DNA of 64,000 nt from Candidatus Poribacteria bacterium (GTDB lineage Bacteria > Poribacteria > WGA-4E > WGA-3G). The DNA is taken from positions 640,856 through 704,855 of the forward strand of contig OY282374.1 in assembly GCA_958295815.1 (NCBI GenBank), written 5' to 3'. Positions 26,311-35,203 of this stretch are shown here, piece after piece. The notes under the pieces were generated by a model, which searched no databases, was not told the DNA's origin, and worked only from the letters and a program-made list of their open reading frames with translations. The translations under genes were made by a program, and so were the position numbers. The first letter of the stretch is position 1. The number at the start of each line of letters is the position of its first letter.

Positions 26311-27369
26311 ATGGAACTCGGTTTTTTTACAATGCCTTTGCATCCACCCGGTAGCGACACCACCAAAACGCTTGATCACGATATTGAGCAGATGGTGGTA
26401 CTGGACGAGTTGGGCTACAAAGAAGCTTATGTTGGTGAGCATTTTACGTTCACATGGGAGAATATTCCCTCTCCGGATCTTTTTATTGCAAAAGCAGCTG
26501 CGATGACAGAGAACATCATCTTTGGCACCGGTATCACGTGTATGCCAATACACAATCCTGCTGTTGTCGCGCATCGTATCGCGCAACTTGATCACCAAAC
26601 GCACGGACGCTTTCATTGGGGCGTTGGTTCAAGTTCGACACCGAGCGATGCGGAAATGTTCATGGCGGACGGGGATAGACGACAGTCGACCCGCGAAGGA
26701 ATTGAGGCAGTACTCAAGATTTGGACAGACCCGGAACCCGGACATTACAAGAGCGATTTCTGGGAATTTAAGATTCCCGAAGATCGTCCGAACATTGTCA
26801 GTGTTCACATGAAGCCTTATCAGAAACCACATCCACCGATCGCGATGGCGGGGTCATCCGCGAGATCCGACACGCTCGTTCTTGCTGGCGAACGCGGCTG
26901 GATTCCGATGAGTATCAATCTTGCACATGTTCCTATCATCAAAACGCACTGGGATGCCGTCGAAGAGGGAGCAGAAAAAGCTGGCTTATCCCCATCTCGT
27001 TCAACATGGCGTATTGCCCGTGAGGTCTACGTTGCGGATACCACCGAACAGGCACGCAAGGAGGCTATTGAAGGCACGCTCGGACGCGATTTTAGGGACT
27101 ATTGGTTTAACTTATTTAGCCCCGGAAACTTCAAACCGGATCCAGATATGGATGACGCAGACATGACCCTTGAGCATTTATTGGATACGCTGTGGATTGT
27201 CGGAAGCCCAGATCACGTTGCGGATCGCTTACGCGAACTTTATGACGAGGTCGGTGGTTTCGGGGTCCTACTCGCTATGGGACACGAGTGGGAACCGAAA
27301 GAGCAGTGGTTGAACTCAATGACACTCCTCAAGAATGAGGTTATGCCCCAACTCGCAGATTTGACTTAA
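26311..27369 (+). CDS. LLM-class flavin-dependent oxidoreductase (luciferase-like)
   Basis: 352 aa from the ATG at 26311 with GGAG seven bases upstream; the in-frame ATG at 26278 lies inside the IS right end. The sequence has the luciferase-like TIM-barrel pattern: 'ELGFFTMPLHPPG' at the start, 'LGYKEAYVGEHFTF' near residue 38, 'GTGITCMPIHNPAVVAHRIAQLDHQTHGRFHWGVGSSS' region near 75-110, and 'PPIAMAGSSARSDTLVLAGERGWIPMS' near 175. Such enzymes use FMNH2 or F420 to oxidise small substrates. The IS insertion sits directly upstream and may have changed its promoter. The stop codon overlaps the start of a dispersed repeat. Confidence 0.88.
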   Translation: MELGFFTMPLHPPGSDTTKTLDHDIEQMVVLDELGYKEAYVGEHFTFTWENIPSPDLFIAKAAAMTENIIFGTGITCMPIHNPAVVAHRIAQLDHQTHGRFHWGVGSSSTPSDAEMFMADGDRRQSTREGIEAVLKIWTDPEPGHYKSDFWEFKIPEDRPNIVSVHMKPYQKPHPPIAMAGSSARSDTLVLAGERGWIPMSINLAHVPIIKTHWDAVEEGAEKAGLSPSRSTWRIAREVYVADTTEQARKEAIEGTLGRDFRDYWFNLFSPGNFKPDPDMDDADMTLEHLLDTLWIVGSPDHVADRLRELYDEVGGFGVLLAMGHEWEPKEQWLNSMTLLKNEVMPQLADLT

Positions 27370-27456
27370 AAGTAGTAGGCATACTCCGTATGCCGTAACA
27401 AAGTAGTAGATACACACTGTGTGCAAAGTAGTAGACATACTCCGTATGCCGTAACA
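27369..27456. repeat. Dispersed hairpin repeat family A, three units
   Basis: Three units start with AAGTAGTAG and contain a stem-loop. The first and third read GGCATACTCCGTATGCC-like (7-bp stem, TCC loop) followed by GTAACA; the middle one is shortened and reads ATACACACTGTGTGC. Related copies are at 45509-45866, 62153-62278 and 62843-62964. Confidence 0.85.
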
Positions 27457-27472
27457 TAAGGAATCCACTCTT

Positions 27473-28714
27473 ATGAGCACCCTAATGGCAGGTGCAGCAG
27501 AGACTGTTATTACCTCCATAAAGGACAAGCCTGAAGTCTACGCTGAATTATATGCCCGCGCATTAGTGCTTGCTGATGGCGAAAAATGCCTCGCTATCGT
27601 GACAGCAGACTACGGACAGTTCACCCTCGACTATAACAAAGTCCTGCTTGATGCGATTGAAGATGCTACAGGTATACCGCCAGAGCACATCGTCATCAAT
27701 TGTAGTCATACACATAACGCACCGGGTGTTGATGGGCGGTGGATAACCGAAGAATCCGAGGCGTGGTTAGCGACCTGTCTCGCTGGATTGGTGAAAGATG
27801 CGGTAGATGCCCTTGAACCTGCGACTTTGCGCGTCGGACGTGCTCCCGTCCAAATTGGCTATAATCGCCGCATAATGAACGACGAAGGCTATATTACAAT
27901 GGCACCTAATCCAGAAGGATCTGTTGTGCCGTGGGTTGACGTGTTAGGGGCTTACGATGCTGATGGACAAATCATAGCGGTGTTGTTCTCACACGCTGCA
28001 CACCCTGTAATTGTCCATTGGTCGAGTGAAGAAATGGGTGCCGATTATCCGGGCTATGCTGTCGAGCATCTACGCAATTTCTTGGATCTGAAACCGGAAA
28101 GCATTTTGCTGTTCGCGCAAGGCTGCGCTGCAGATATCAACGGGTATCCGCTGCGAGGTGGTTTCAGTGCTTGCGATGTCGCCGGATTCGCGCTCGCCTT
28201 TGCCACACACCAAGCACTAAAGACTGCGGAAGAGATCCCTGCATCACCTCTTAAAGCGCGTTCGGTGCTTGTTAATTTGCCGTTCCGGGATCCGCCATCG
28301 GTTGCGGAATGTAAGCAGTTAATAGAAGAGTTCCCTGACGATGAACGTTTTGTTGCCTTGTTAGAGGTTGCCGAGAGCGGCGAGAAACGCACGTTACCCT
28401 TCCCGATGAGTGCGTTTGCTGTCGGCGATGTGCTCTGTTTCTTATCTGTATCGCATGAACTCTTTTCGGAGTATCAACTCTTTGTAGACGAGACCTCACC
28501 GTTCTCACACACATTCGTTTTTGGCTATACAAACGGCAGTGAGGTCTATATTGCGACCAGAGCAGCTTACGAGTTAGGGTTGCGAGCAGGCTATGAAGCA
28601 GGACCGCGGAACCATGCACTCAGCTGCCCGTATCGGTTAGCGTTGCTGCCAGCGGTTGAAGAGCAGATTCACGCCGAGATGACGGATCTATTGGAGAAGT
28701 TAAAAGATTCGTAA
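27473..28714 (+). CDS. Neutral/alkaline ceramidase-like protein
   Basis: 413 aa. The N-terminal catalytic-domain pattern of neutral ceramidases is present: 'LYARALVLADG' near residue 26, 'INCSHTHNAPGVDG' near 75 (metal-binding His), 'FSHAAHPVIV' near 168 (second His region), 'FAQGCAADINGYP' near 210, and 'VFGYTNGSEVYIATRAAYE' near 345. No signal peptide is seen, and the usual opening 'DITPPLG' is shortened to 'VITSIKDKPEVYA', so it belongs to the broader cytoplasmic ceramidase-like family seen in carbohydrate-degrading bacteria. It may hydrolyse an amide or act in another way; the substrate is unknown. Confidence 0.8.
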   Translation: MSTLMAGAAETVITSIKDKPEVYAELYARALVLADGEKCLAIVTADYGQFTLDYNKVLLDAIEDATGIPPEHIVINCSHTHNAPGVDGRWITEESEAWLATCLAGLVKDAVDALEPATLRVGRAPVQIGYNRRIMNDEGYITMAPNPEGSVVPWVDVLGAYDADGQIIAVLFSHAAHPVIVHWSSEEMGADYPGYAVEHLRNFLDLKPESILLFAQGCAADINGYPLRGGFSACDVAGFALAFATHQALKTAEEIPASPLKARSVLVNLPFRDPPSVAECKQLIEEFPDDERFVALLEVAESGEKRTLPFPMSAFAVGDVLCFLSVSHELFSEYQLFVDETSPFSHTFVFGYTNGSEVYIATRAAYELGLRAGYEAGPRNHALSCPYRLALLPAVEEQIHAEMTDLLEKLKDS

Positions 28715-28736
28715 AGTCAGAACTGGCAAGCCGAAA

Positions 28737-29495
28737 TTAAAAATACGTTTCTAACTTCATCCGAGCGTTTGAGACACCTTCAATAATCGGTTGTGGTGTT
28801 TCTGCTTTTAACCCCAAGTAGATAAGCATGATCTCCCCAGTGTAGCCGACGTTTTCTATCTCCTTACAGATAGCGGGAAAATCCATCTCTGGTGCCCAAA
28901 ACGGCTCACTTCCTGTCCCCGAATCGACCCCACAGTTAAAATAGATACTGGACAACCGATCCGACAAGGTTCGCAAGGCGACAACTGGATCGTCTCCGGC
29001 ACGATGAAAATGGAACGGGCTGTAATAGAAGCCCAAATTTTCAGACGGAATCGCGTCAAGGATTTGTTGCGTGCGTTCCAAGTTGTAAGCCATACTCCCT
29101 TCGTGCGCATAGAGGATAAGGGTCAGGTCACGCACCTCTGCTTCTGCGGTGATCGTTTTCAGATGATCAATAATCGTTTCGATCTCGCGAGCGGTGGCAG
29201 TTTCATTTCCACCACTCGCGATGCTGACTGTCGGAATGGAAAGCCTTTGCGCGGTGTCGAGAATTGAGATTAACGTTTCGAGCCCGTCTGGAGCATCAAC
29301 CCCCACCGTGCTCAACATGGAATTGAAATGTAGCCCCGTCTCTTCCCGAAGTGAGGCAATAGTTTCGGCTTCCGCATCCGAGTAATGGACTTGCGCCAGT
29401 TCAACAGCAGACACACCACTTTGGGAGAGTCCGCCCACAAACTCCGTCAAAGGAAATTGGGAGAATGGAAGTGTGCTTGCACGATACGTTCTCAT
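28737..29495 (-). CDS. Sugar phosphate isomerase/epimerase-like TIM barrel
   Basis: 252 aa. The layout is the xylose-isomerase-like TIM barrel (AP_endonuc_2): 'FVGGLSQSGVSAVELAQVHYSD' near residue 18, 'TVSIASGGNETATAREIETI' near 88, 'LTLILYAHEGSMAYNLERTQQILDA' near 120, 'ENLGFYYSPFHFHRAGDDPV' near 148 and a final 'GEIMLIYLGL' near 225. The metal ligands are plausible (Glu, Asp/His) but not all are clear. It should isomerise or epimerise a sugar or related polyol. Convergent with the ceramidase-like gene. Confidence 0.78.
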   Translation of the reverse strand: MRTYRASTLPFSQFPLTEFVGGLSQSGVSAVELAQVHYSDAEAETIASLREETGLHFNSMLSTVGVDAPDGLETLISILDTAQRLSIPTVSIASGGNETATAREIETIIDHLKTITAEAEVRDLTLILYAHEGSMAYNLERTQQILDAIPSENLGFYYSPFHFHRAGDDPVVALRTLSDRLSSIYFNCGVDSGTGSEPFWAPEMDFPAICKEIENVGYTGEIMLIYLGLKAETPQPIIEGVSNARMKLETYF

Positions 29496-29647
29496 AAATC
29501 TACTCCGGTTGGAACCTAATGTTTTAAGAGTCGTACAGAATTGCTCAGCACGGTATCACATTAATAAACCATTAGGCTATGGCGTATAGGATGTGTCTAA
29601 CTGCCATAGAGTTGTCTTTCTGACCGCTGACCGCTGATTGCTGATGG

Positions 29648-30427
29648 CTATTTCCCCATCGCCTTTAGTGCCTTCAGGCAGCGTTCAACAGCCTCAAGCG
29701 GTGGGAAAGCGTCGCTTTCATACTCAACAATATACCATTTCGTGCCACCGGTTGTTTCGCAGACCCGGAAGATCTCGTCCCACGGCACGCTGTCCTCACC
29801 AATGATAGGACGGAAACCAGCGTGCCTATCCGCTTCACCCAATGATTCGTTGTAAGGTTTAAGATGGACTGTACCAGAGCGACCGGGGTATCTCTCCAGA
29901 ATACCGACGAGATCGGCACCTCCAGATAGCGCGTTGCCCATATCCAGTTGCATGACGACGCCTTCGTTGGTGTTCCCGAAGAAAGTGTCCCACGGTATTT
30001 CGCCATCGAGCGGCGTAAATTCGACGTGGTGGTTATGATAACCCGTCACCATACCGTGTGCTGCAAGTTTATCGGCGATCCCATTGAAAATATCTGCTAA
30101 CTTTAGCCAGTCCGCCCGCGATTGACGCAGTTCTCCCGGAATCCCCGGAACAATAACATAAGGATTTTCCAAAACTTTGTTGAATTCAATTGTTTCGTCG
30201 ATGCTGTCTTCTTGAACGAGGTTGAACGGTGTATGCCAACCGCAGCAGACCAAACCAAACTCGTCCAGCAGACCTTTCAACTCTTGTGTGGAATGTTGCG
30301 GTGGCCCCGCGAATTCAACGCCTTCATAGCCCATTTCGGCAACGGCTTTTATCGTGCCGCGGACATCCTCAGCCAACTCATTTCGGACAGAAAACAGTTC
30401 TAAACCAATTGGTACTCTGGTCTCCAT
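29648..30427 (-). CDS. Sugar phosphate isomerase/epimerase-like TIM barrel
   Basis: 259 aa from the ATG at 30427 with AAAGGGA upstream; an upstream in-frame start at 30472 lacks a ribosome site. 'GLELFSVRNELAEDVRGTIKAVAEMGYEGVEFAG' region near residues 8-40, 'GYHNHHVEFTPLDGEIPWDTFF' near 128, 'VVMQLDMGNALSGGAD' near 157, 'VHLKPYNESLGEADRHAGFRPIIGEDSVPWDEIF' region near 185-220, and 'WYIVEYESDAFPPLEAV' near 230. This is the IolE/xylose-isomerase-like fold with the His-Glu-Asp-His-Glu metal set largely visible. Confidence 0.85.
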   Translation of the reverse strand: METRVPIGLELFSVRNELAEDVRGTIKAVAEMGYEGVEFAGPPQHSTQELKGLLDEFGLVCCGWHTPFNLVQEDSIDETIEFNKVLENPYVIVPGIPGELRQSRADWLKLADIFNGIADKLAAHGMVTGYHNHHVEFTPLDGEIPWDTFFGNTNEGVVMQLDMGNALSGGADLVGILERYPGRSGTVHLKPYNESLGEADRHAGFRPIIGEDSVPWDEIFRVCETTGGTKWYIVEYESDAFPPLEAVERCLKALKAMGK

Positions 30428-30505
30428 AATTTCCCTTTCATATTTTTTCTGAGACAGAAATTCCTCTGCCAAGAAAATGTATTAACCTATAAGTATTGAG
30501 TAGAT

Positions 30506-30673
30506 TAACCCAAGTTGCTACCTAACAGGGCACAGACTTATGAACATACGGTTTTCAAGGAAAAGGCATATTTCCACACTCCAGAGGAGTGTTATGTCTA
30601 TAGAAAACGGTGTCCGCTAATCACCGCACTCCAGAGGAGTGCTATGTCTATAAATAAGTGGCAACTTGGGTTA
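30506..30673. repeat. 168-bp inverted-repeat-bounded element with two covarying hairpins (family B)
   Basis: TAACCCAAGTTGCTAC at 30506-30521 and GTGGCAACTTGGGTTA at 30658-30673 form terminal inverted repeats (15 of 16). Inside are two hairpins 50 bases apart: ACACTCC-AGA-GGAGTGT (30576-30592) and GCACTCC-AGA-GGAGTGC (30626-30642), each followed by TATGTCTATA. The closing A-T versus G-C pair is a compensatory change. It may be a miniature transposable element or a repeat-derived structure. Confidence 0.75.
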
Positions 30674-30701
30674 TATCTAAAACCTTTCGATTTCAACGTG
30701 C

Positions 30702-32135
30702 CTATCGTGCGGTGTAATTCGGCGCAAGCGGACAACTATGCGATGCTGTTTGAGACATTGCCAATAGTGCCACACGTGCCAAGCCATGAATCAGAAACGC
30801 CGGTCCCATCTGTGACTCATACCAGTCAATTCCAGATGCTCCGAACGGAAGTGTTTCCGGGAAATATACATCCAAAACTGTCTCCGCAAGTTCGGTGCCG
30901 CCTTCTAACCACACCGATTCACCCGTGATGTCGTAGAGGTCAGCAAACAACTCAAGCGTAAGACCGGCATCCGATGCCGGAATCTTGAACCCTTCTGTTT
31001 GGACGCTATCGATTGGGAATTCCGCATCAAGATATGTATTGCCAACGGCGCGTGCCCATTCCATCAACTTCTCATTCTGCGTCAATCGCCAACCACCGAG
31101 ACAGAGCACTGCTGTGCCACATGCGGTGCCAGCACCGTAGACACTCCCCCAAGTTGACATACGCTCGACAATTCGATTCGTCTCGCACTCGCACAGACTG
31201 ATAAATTCGCGAGTTTCGAGATTGTGAGGTGCAGCAAGAAATCCGTCAATATAAACCGCAGCATATTGACGCATCTGACTTGCCAATTCGGGTAGATGCG
31301 ATTCCAACAACGCTGCAGATTCAAGCAGACTAATCCCCAATGAAAACGTCTGCGTTGGCGCATTTTTCTCAAAGAAACGTTCAGCCTCTATCGGCGAACG
31401 ACTTTCGATACGTAACAATCCACGCGCATCCCGTTTTTCCCACCAGTAATCAGTATATCTCTGAATCTGTTGGCGAGTTTCAGAACGCTGGTTTTGTGTA
31501 TACGCGAATGCCAAGTCGAGGATGTAAAAACCCGAATGACGGGGAAAATCGCAGGCACGCGTACTACGATCAAGATGCGCTTTTGTGTCAATATTTGCAT
31601 GGCGAATGTATTCAAACCCCTCACCCGCTGTCCAATGATAATCTAATCCATCAGCAAAGCTCTGCACGCAATCGGAGTTGAACGTATTGAGTTTTTGCCA
31701 AAGCCAGAGCGGTGTTTGACGGAGGTGGTCGTGAATTGCAGCACCCCCTGCCGGGTCTCGTGAACATCCCACACGTTCTTCAATGAGATGCCAAAACGAG
31801 TGTTCACCCCATGGAAACAGTCCAGTCTTTGTCTGCGTGCAATTCTGGGCAAAGCTCTCTAAGTATCGATCCACGGCTTCAGCGTACTCTGGTTTCGATT
31901 GTGTTTCAGCGAGTGTGTTCATCGTGGCGAGTAGTGGCTCATCGTGAATCAAATTTGAACCAAGATGTGCCCGATCGCCGTTCCGTTGTCCCGGAATTTT
32001 GGGCGGTTTCTCCATTAGCATATCGCCAGTCTGCGGATGCAGGATGGACGGAAACAACCCTTTGTAAGATTTGCTACTTTCAATAATCAAATCAATAGCA
32101 TGGCATATTTTAGTAATAATCGCTTCTGGGTTCAT
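30702..32135 (-). CDS. Hypothetical protein, probable alpha/alpha-barrel glycan-active family
   Basis: 477 aa from the ATG at 32135 (GGAGG eleven bases upstream; a GTG at 32153 could add six residues). The sequence is helix-rich with repeated aromatic/acidic motifs: 'GLFPSILHPQTGDML' near residue 27, 'ESFAQNCTQTKTGLFPWGEHSFWHL' near 95, 'RHSGFYILDLAFAYTQ' near 205, 'GLTLELFADLYDITGESVWLEGGTELAE' near 400. This resembles the (alpha/alpha)6 barrels of pectate-lyase/GH88-GH105-like or D-glucuronyl-type proteins, but I cannot assign a family. No signal peptide is seen, so it is likely cytoplasmic. Confidence 0.6.
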   Translation of the reverse strand: MNPEAIITKICHAIDLIIESSKSYKGLFPSILHPQTGDMLMEKPPKIPGQRNGDRAHLGSNLIHDEPLLATMNTLAETQSKPEYAEAVDRYLESFAQNCTQTKTGLFPWGEHSFWHLIEERVGCSRDPAGGAAIHDHLRQTPLWLWQKLNTFNSDCVQSFADGLDYHWTAGEGFEYIRHANIDTKAHLDRSTRACDFPRHSGFYILDLAFAYTQNQRSETRQQIQRYTDYWWEKRDARGLLRIESRSPIEAERFFEKNAPTQTFSLGISLLESAALLESHLPELASQMRQYAAVYIDGFLAAPHNLETREFISLCECETNRIVERMSTWGSVYGAGTACGTAVLCLGGWRLTQNEKLMEWARAVGNTYLDAEFPIDSVQTEGFKIPASDAGLTLELFADLYDITGESVWLEGGTELAETVLDVYFPETLPFGASGIDWYESQMGPAFLIHGLARVALLAMSQTASHSCPLAPNYTAR

Positions 32136-32222
32136 CGCAAACGAAACCTCCACCTCTGCTGAATCAGGAATATGGTATCATGAGCATATTAATAAGTCAA
32201 GACGAGGTGAAATTTCAACAGG

Positions 32223-32248
32223 GTCATTCAGTTCTTCTGTAGGAGGGA
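32223..32248. repeat. Fragment of the small transposon-like repeat also found at 42413
   Basis: The 26 bases from 32223 to 32248, including TCATTCAGTTCTTCTGTAGG, are identical to 42413-42438 inside the element at 42400-42536. Here only the left end is present and it is directly joined to the serpin remnant. Confidence 0.8.
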
Positions 32249-32365
32249 TTTCCACTACCGCCCCCACAATTCATTGTTGATCGTCCTTTTTTCTTTTCAA
32301 TTCGTGATAACGAGACAAAAACACTACTATTCATGGGCATTCTTACAGAGCCATCGTCGGAATAA
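32246..32365 (+). pseudogene. Serpin C-terminal remnant
   Basis: A 39-codon frame ending at TAA 32363-32365 reads 'FPLPPPQFIVDRPFFFSIRD' and continues 'NETKTLLFMGILTEPSSE'. This matches the serpin C-terminus after the reactive-centre loop, where the family has F-x-A-D-R/H-P-F-L-F-x-I-R-x-N-x-T-x-x-I-L-F-M-G. Nothing upstream codes for the rest of a serpin (about 350 residues expected). The break coincides with a repeat-element end at 32223-32248, so the gene appears to have been lost by insertion and deletion. The remaining gap 32366-32473 shows nothing I can name. Confidence 0.75.
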
Positions 32366-32473
32366 TCTGGAATAGCTACGATGACGCTGAAAGCGCACTG
32401 GCACGGTTTCAGAATGCTGTTGCGAACACTATTGGGTTCATCGTAAGTTTAAAAACTTATTGACGCATTTTCC

Positions 32474-32502
32474 TTGCCATCGGATCTTTTGTGGTATATA
32501 AT
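32474..32502 (+). promoter_or_regulatory. Sigma-70-type promoter for the TIM-barrel gene
   Basis: TTGCCA (32474-32479) and a consensus TATAAT (32497-32502) with a 17-base spacer; transcription would start near 32509, about 63 bases before the ATG at 32572. Confidence 0.6.
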
Positions 32503-32571
32503 CGTCATGTTTGTACACACCTATTTTTCAGATTTAACAGACGACCAACTACCATTTAACAGGAGAGATTT

Positions 32572-33372
32572 ATGCACGTTGGACTTATGGCTGGAACGAT
32601 TCGTCGAAAGACGCTCGACGCGACGTTGGATGCTATTGTGGAACACGATGTTCATCATTTACAGTATCATGTGCCCGCATCGCCATCACTTGCGGAGGTA
32701 CGCAAGGCGATAGATGATAGACAGATTACAATCTCAGCTCTTGGCGGCACTTACAACATGATTGATCCCGACGTTGAGAAACGGCACGCCGGATTGCAGA
32801 TGTTGCGTTCTGTTGCAGAGCAGTGCGCTCCAATGGGGACATCCGTAATCACGATCTGCACCGGCTCACGGGACCCCGACAGCATGTGGCGCGCACATCC
32901 TGATAATAATTCGGCAGCAGCATGGCGAGATCTCGTTAAATCGATGCGGCAAGCATTAGAGGTAGCTGAGGAATATGAGGTAACACTCGCATTTGAACCT
33001 GAAGTCGCGAATGTAGTTGATTCGGCGCAGAAAGCACGCCGTTTGATTGATGAGATGCAATCGCCGTATCTAAAAGTATGTATGGATGGCGCAAACATAT
33101 TTCACAAAGGCGAACTACCAAAAATGCGCGAAATCCTTGACGAGGCGTTTGAACTTCTGGGTGACCATATCGCACTTGCACATGCGAAAGACTTGGACAC
33201 GGACGGTCAAGCGGGACATCTCGCCGCTGGGACAGGGTTACTGGACTACGATCAATACCTCGGCTTACTGAAGGAAAGTGGTTATGATGGCGCGGTGGTG
33301 CTGCACGGGCTCTCGGAAGAGCAAGTGCCCTTTTGTACAGGCTTCTTGCGTGAGAAAATTGCTGCGCTGTAA
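32572..33372 (+). CDS. Sugar phosphate isomerase/epimerase-like TIM barrel
   Basis: 266 aa with GGAGAG upstream of the ATG. 'MHVGLMAGTIRRKTLDATLDAIVEHDVHHLQYHVPA' region at residues 1-36, 'ISALGGTYNMIDPDVEKRHAG' near 54, 'VTLAFEPEVANVVDSAQKARRLIDEM' near 135, 'LKVCMDGANIFHKGELPKM' near 165 and 'IALAHAKDLDTDGQAGHLAAGTGLLDY' near 198. The Glu, Asp, His and a final polar residue give the AP_endonuc_2 metal site. Cytoplasmic; acts on an unknown sugar or related compound. Confidence 0.87.
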   Translation: MHVGLMAGTIRRKTLDATLDAIVEHDVHHLQYHVPASPSLAEVRKAIDDRQITISALGGTYNMIDPDVEKRHAGLQMLRSVAEQCAPMGTSVITICTGSRDPDSMWRAHPDNNSAAAWRDLVKSMRQALEVAEEYEVTLAFEPEVANVVDSAQKARRLIDEMQSPYLKVCMDGANIFHKGELPKMREILDEAFELLGDHIALAHAKDLDTDGQAGHLAAGTGLLDYDQYLGLLKESGYDGAVVLHGLSEEQVPFCTGFLREKIAAL

Positions 33373-33432
33373 TAGTTGTCGGTTCTTCGGCTCTTAGTTT
33401 TCAGTAAAAAACATGAGTTTGATGTAAGGCGA

Positions 33433-35073
33433 TCACAGTTCTCCTGACATCCGTTCTGCTAACCGAGCGAGTGCTGGTGAGGTGTCCAATTTTTCGAGTT
33501 CTGCCTCAATCAGCGTAAAATGTCGCGTTTCAGCAAGCGCGGCTTTGATGGCTTCGTCGAATTCGCCTTCGGTTCGGACGTGGAACCCGCGTCCTGTTCC
33601 AAAGAGCGACGGCATCCCGCTATAGTTCCAGCACCCAATATCATTAAAAGTGCCTTCGAGGAGGTGTCGCTCGGTGCCATATCCGTGGTTGTTTAAGACA
33701 AGGATAATTGGATTGAATCCGTGGCGTACGGTTGTCGAAAGTTCAGTACCCGTCATTTGGAAAGCACCGTCTCCGACGATAACAAGACACCGCGTATCTG
33801 GCATACTGAATTGCGCACCAACCGATGCTGGTACTGCAAAACCCATTGAGGTGTAGTAAGCTGGACTGATGAAATTGGTGTGCTGATGTATCCGCAGTTC
33901 CACGGCTCCGAAGAGACTGTCGCCGACATCAGCGATAACTGTCAGTTCATCGCTAATAAATTCATTGAGATGTTGAAATACGCGGCTAACAGTTAGCGGT
34001 GCTTTAGGTTCAACCGCGAACGGCTCAGTATCTGGGAGTGCCCAACCTAAGTTGGGTTTCCTTCGTCTTCGGAGTTTTGGTGAATTAATACCGTCAATAA
34101 AATCGTCAAACATCACCTCTTCGTAGTTGTGGTAACGGACAGCAATTTTCTCGGAGGTGGCGTAAATAGAGCGTGCGCGGTCGAGGTTTGCGGTGTAAAT
34201 TCCAAGATTCACATCGGTCATGAAAGCACCGAGGATAATCACACAATCCGAATCTTCAACAAATTCTCTAACTTCCTTCCTACCCATTGCGCCTTCGTAA
34301 ATCCCCAAGTAGAGCGGATGTGATTCCGGTATTACGGATTTTCCGAGGAGCGTCGCCACGACAGGGATCCGTTTTTCTTCCACCAATCGAATCAGTTTAT
34401 CTTGATAGCCGAATCTGTGTAGTTCTACGCCTGCGAGGATTACCGGTTTCTTGCTCTTGTTAATAAAGTCGCACGCGTCATCAACAGCGGCGTCCAGGAC
34501 CTCAGGATCACTGGCGTGTCCGCCGGTTGACGGACCTTGGTAGAGTGTGCCGCGGACATCCACCATATCGCGCGGGATTTCAATGTAACCTGGACGTTTA
34601 TAACGATACACGGCATCAAGCACCCGGTCGATTTCATTGAAAGCAGTAAACGGTTCATCGAGCAGTGCAGTCGCGACCGTTATCTCGTCATAGATACGTT
34701 GCTGTGTATGGAAATCTCTGACTTTATGGTGTAGGAGAGCATCTTTCCCACGTTCTTTGATGCCGGGCGAACCACTAATGACAACAACCGGTGATTTTTC
34801 AGCATAAGCACCAGCAACAGCGTTCACCGTTGATAACCCGCCGACACAATAAGTAACGCAGACGGCTCCCATACCTTTAGTGCGTGCGTAGGCATCTGCG
34901 GCATAACCAGCTGCGTCCTCACGGGTCATACCGACATGCTGAATTGGGCTCTCCTCAATAAGTTTATAGAACCGCAGCACATAATCGCCAGGGATGCCGA
35001 AAATGTGTTCGATGCCGTAGCTTTCCAGCTTTCTAAGTAAGTATTCGCCGATGGTTGGAGGTCTGTTCTGCAT
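33433..35073 (-). CDS. Thiamine-diphosphate-dependent 2-oxo acid decarboxylase (pyruvate/indolepyruvate type)
   Basis: 546 aa, the normal length of the PDC/IPDC family. The N-terminal Glu of the cofactor site is in 'TREDAAGYAADAYAR' near residue 50, the paired His of decarboxylases in 'ALLHHKVRD' near 113, and the TPP/Mg motif 'GDGAFQMTGTELSTTVRHGFNPIILVLNNHGYGTER' region near residues 425-460. The paired His favours a decarboxylase over acetolactate synthase. It converts a 2-oxo acid (pyruvate, phenyl- or indolepyruvate) into an aldehyde in the cytoplasm. AGGAGG precedes the ATG. Confidence 0.87.
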   Translation of the reverse strand: MQNRPPTIGEYLLRKLESYGIEHIFGIPGDYVLRFYKLIEESPIQHVGMTREDAAGYAADAYARTKGMGAVCVTYCVGGLSTVNAVAGAYAEKSPVVVISGSPGIKERGKDALLHHKVRDFHTQQRIYDEITVATALLDEPFTAFNEIDRVLDAVYRYKRPGYIEIPRDMVDVRGTLYQGPSTGGHASDPEVLDAAVDDACDFINKSKKPVILAGVELHRFGYQDKLIRLVEEKRIPVVATLLGKSVIPESHPLYLGIYEGAMGRKEVREFVEDSDCVIILGAFMTDVNLGIYTANLDRARSIYATSEKIAVRYHNYEEVMFDDFIDGINSPKLRRRRKPNLGWALPDTEPFAVEPKAPLTVSRVFQHLNEFISDELTVIADVGDSLFGAVELRIHQHTNFISPAYYTSMGFAVPASVGAQFSMPDTRCLVIVGDGAFQMTGTELSTTVRHGFNPIILVLNNHGYGTERHLLEGTFNDIGCWNYSGMPSLFGTGRGFHVRTEGEFDEAIKAALAETRHFTLIEAELEKLDTSPALARLAERMSGEL

Positions 35074-35203
35074 GATGGTGCCTCCTTGTATTTGTTTTAA
35101 TTAATTCGTTCATAATTCTAAACTGTATCAGATTAGATAGATTTTTTAAAATGTGTGGTAGCAACCTTTTGACGGATAACTAATGATACTACATCTCTTA
35201 CCT

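Noticed and set aside
30515..30928. 137-aa plus-strand frame
   Set aside because: It runs through the inverted-repeat element and the antisense of the following gene; composition is not protein-like.
32338..32463. Frame reading 'GIIWNSYDDAESALARFQNA' after the serpin remnant
   Set aside because: Looks protein-like for some 40 codons, but no start, no family and no link in frame to the serpin piece; kept only as a curiosity.
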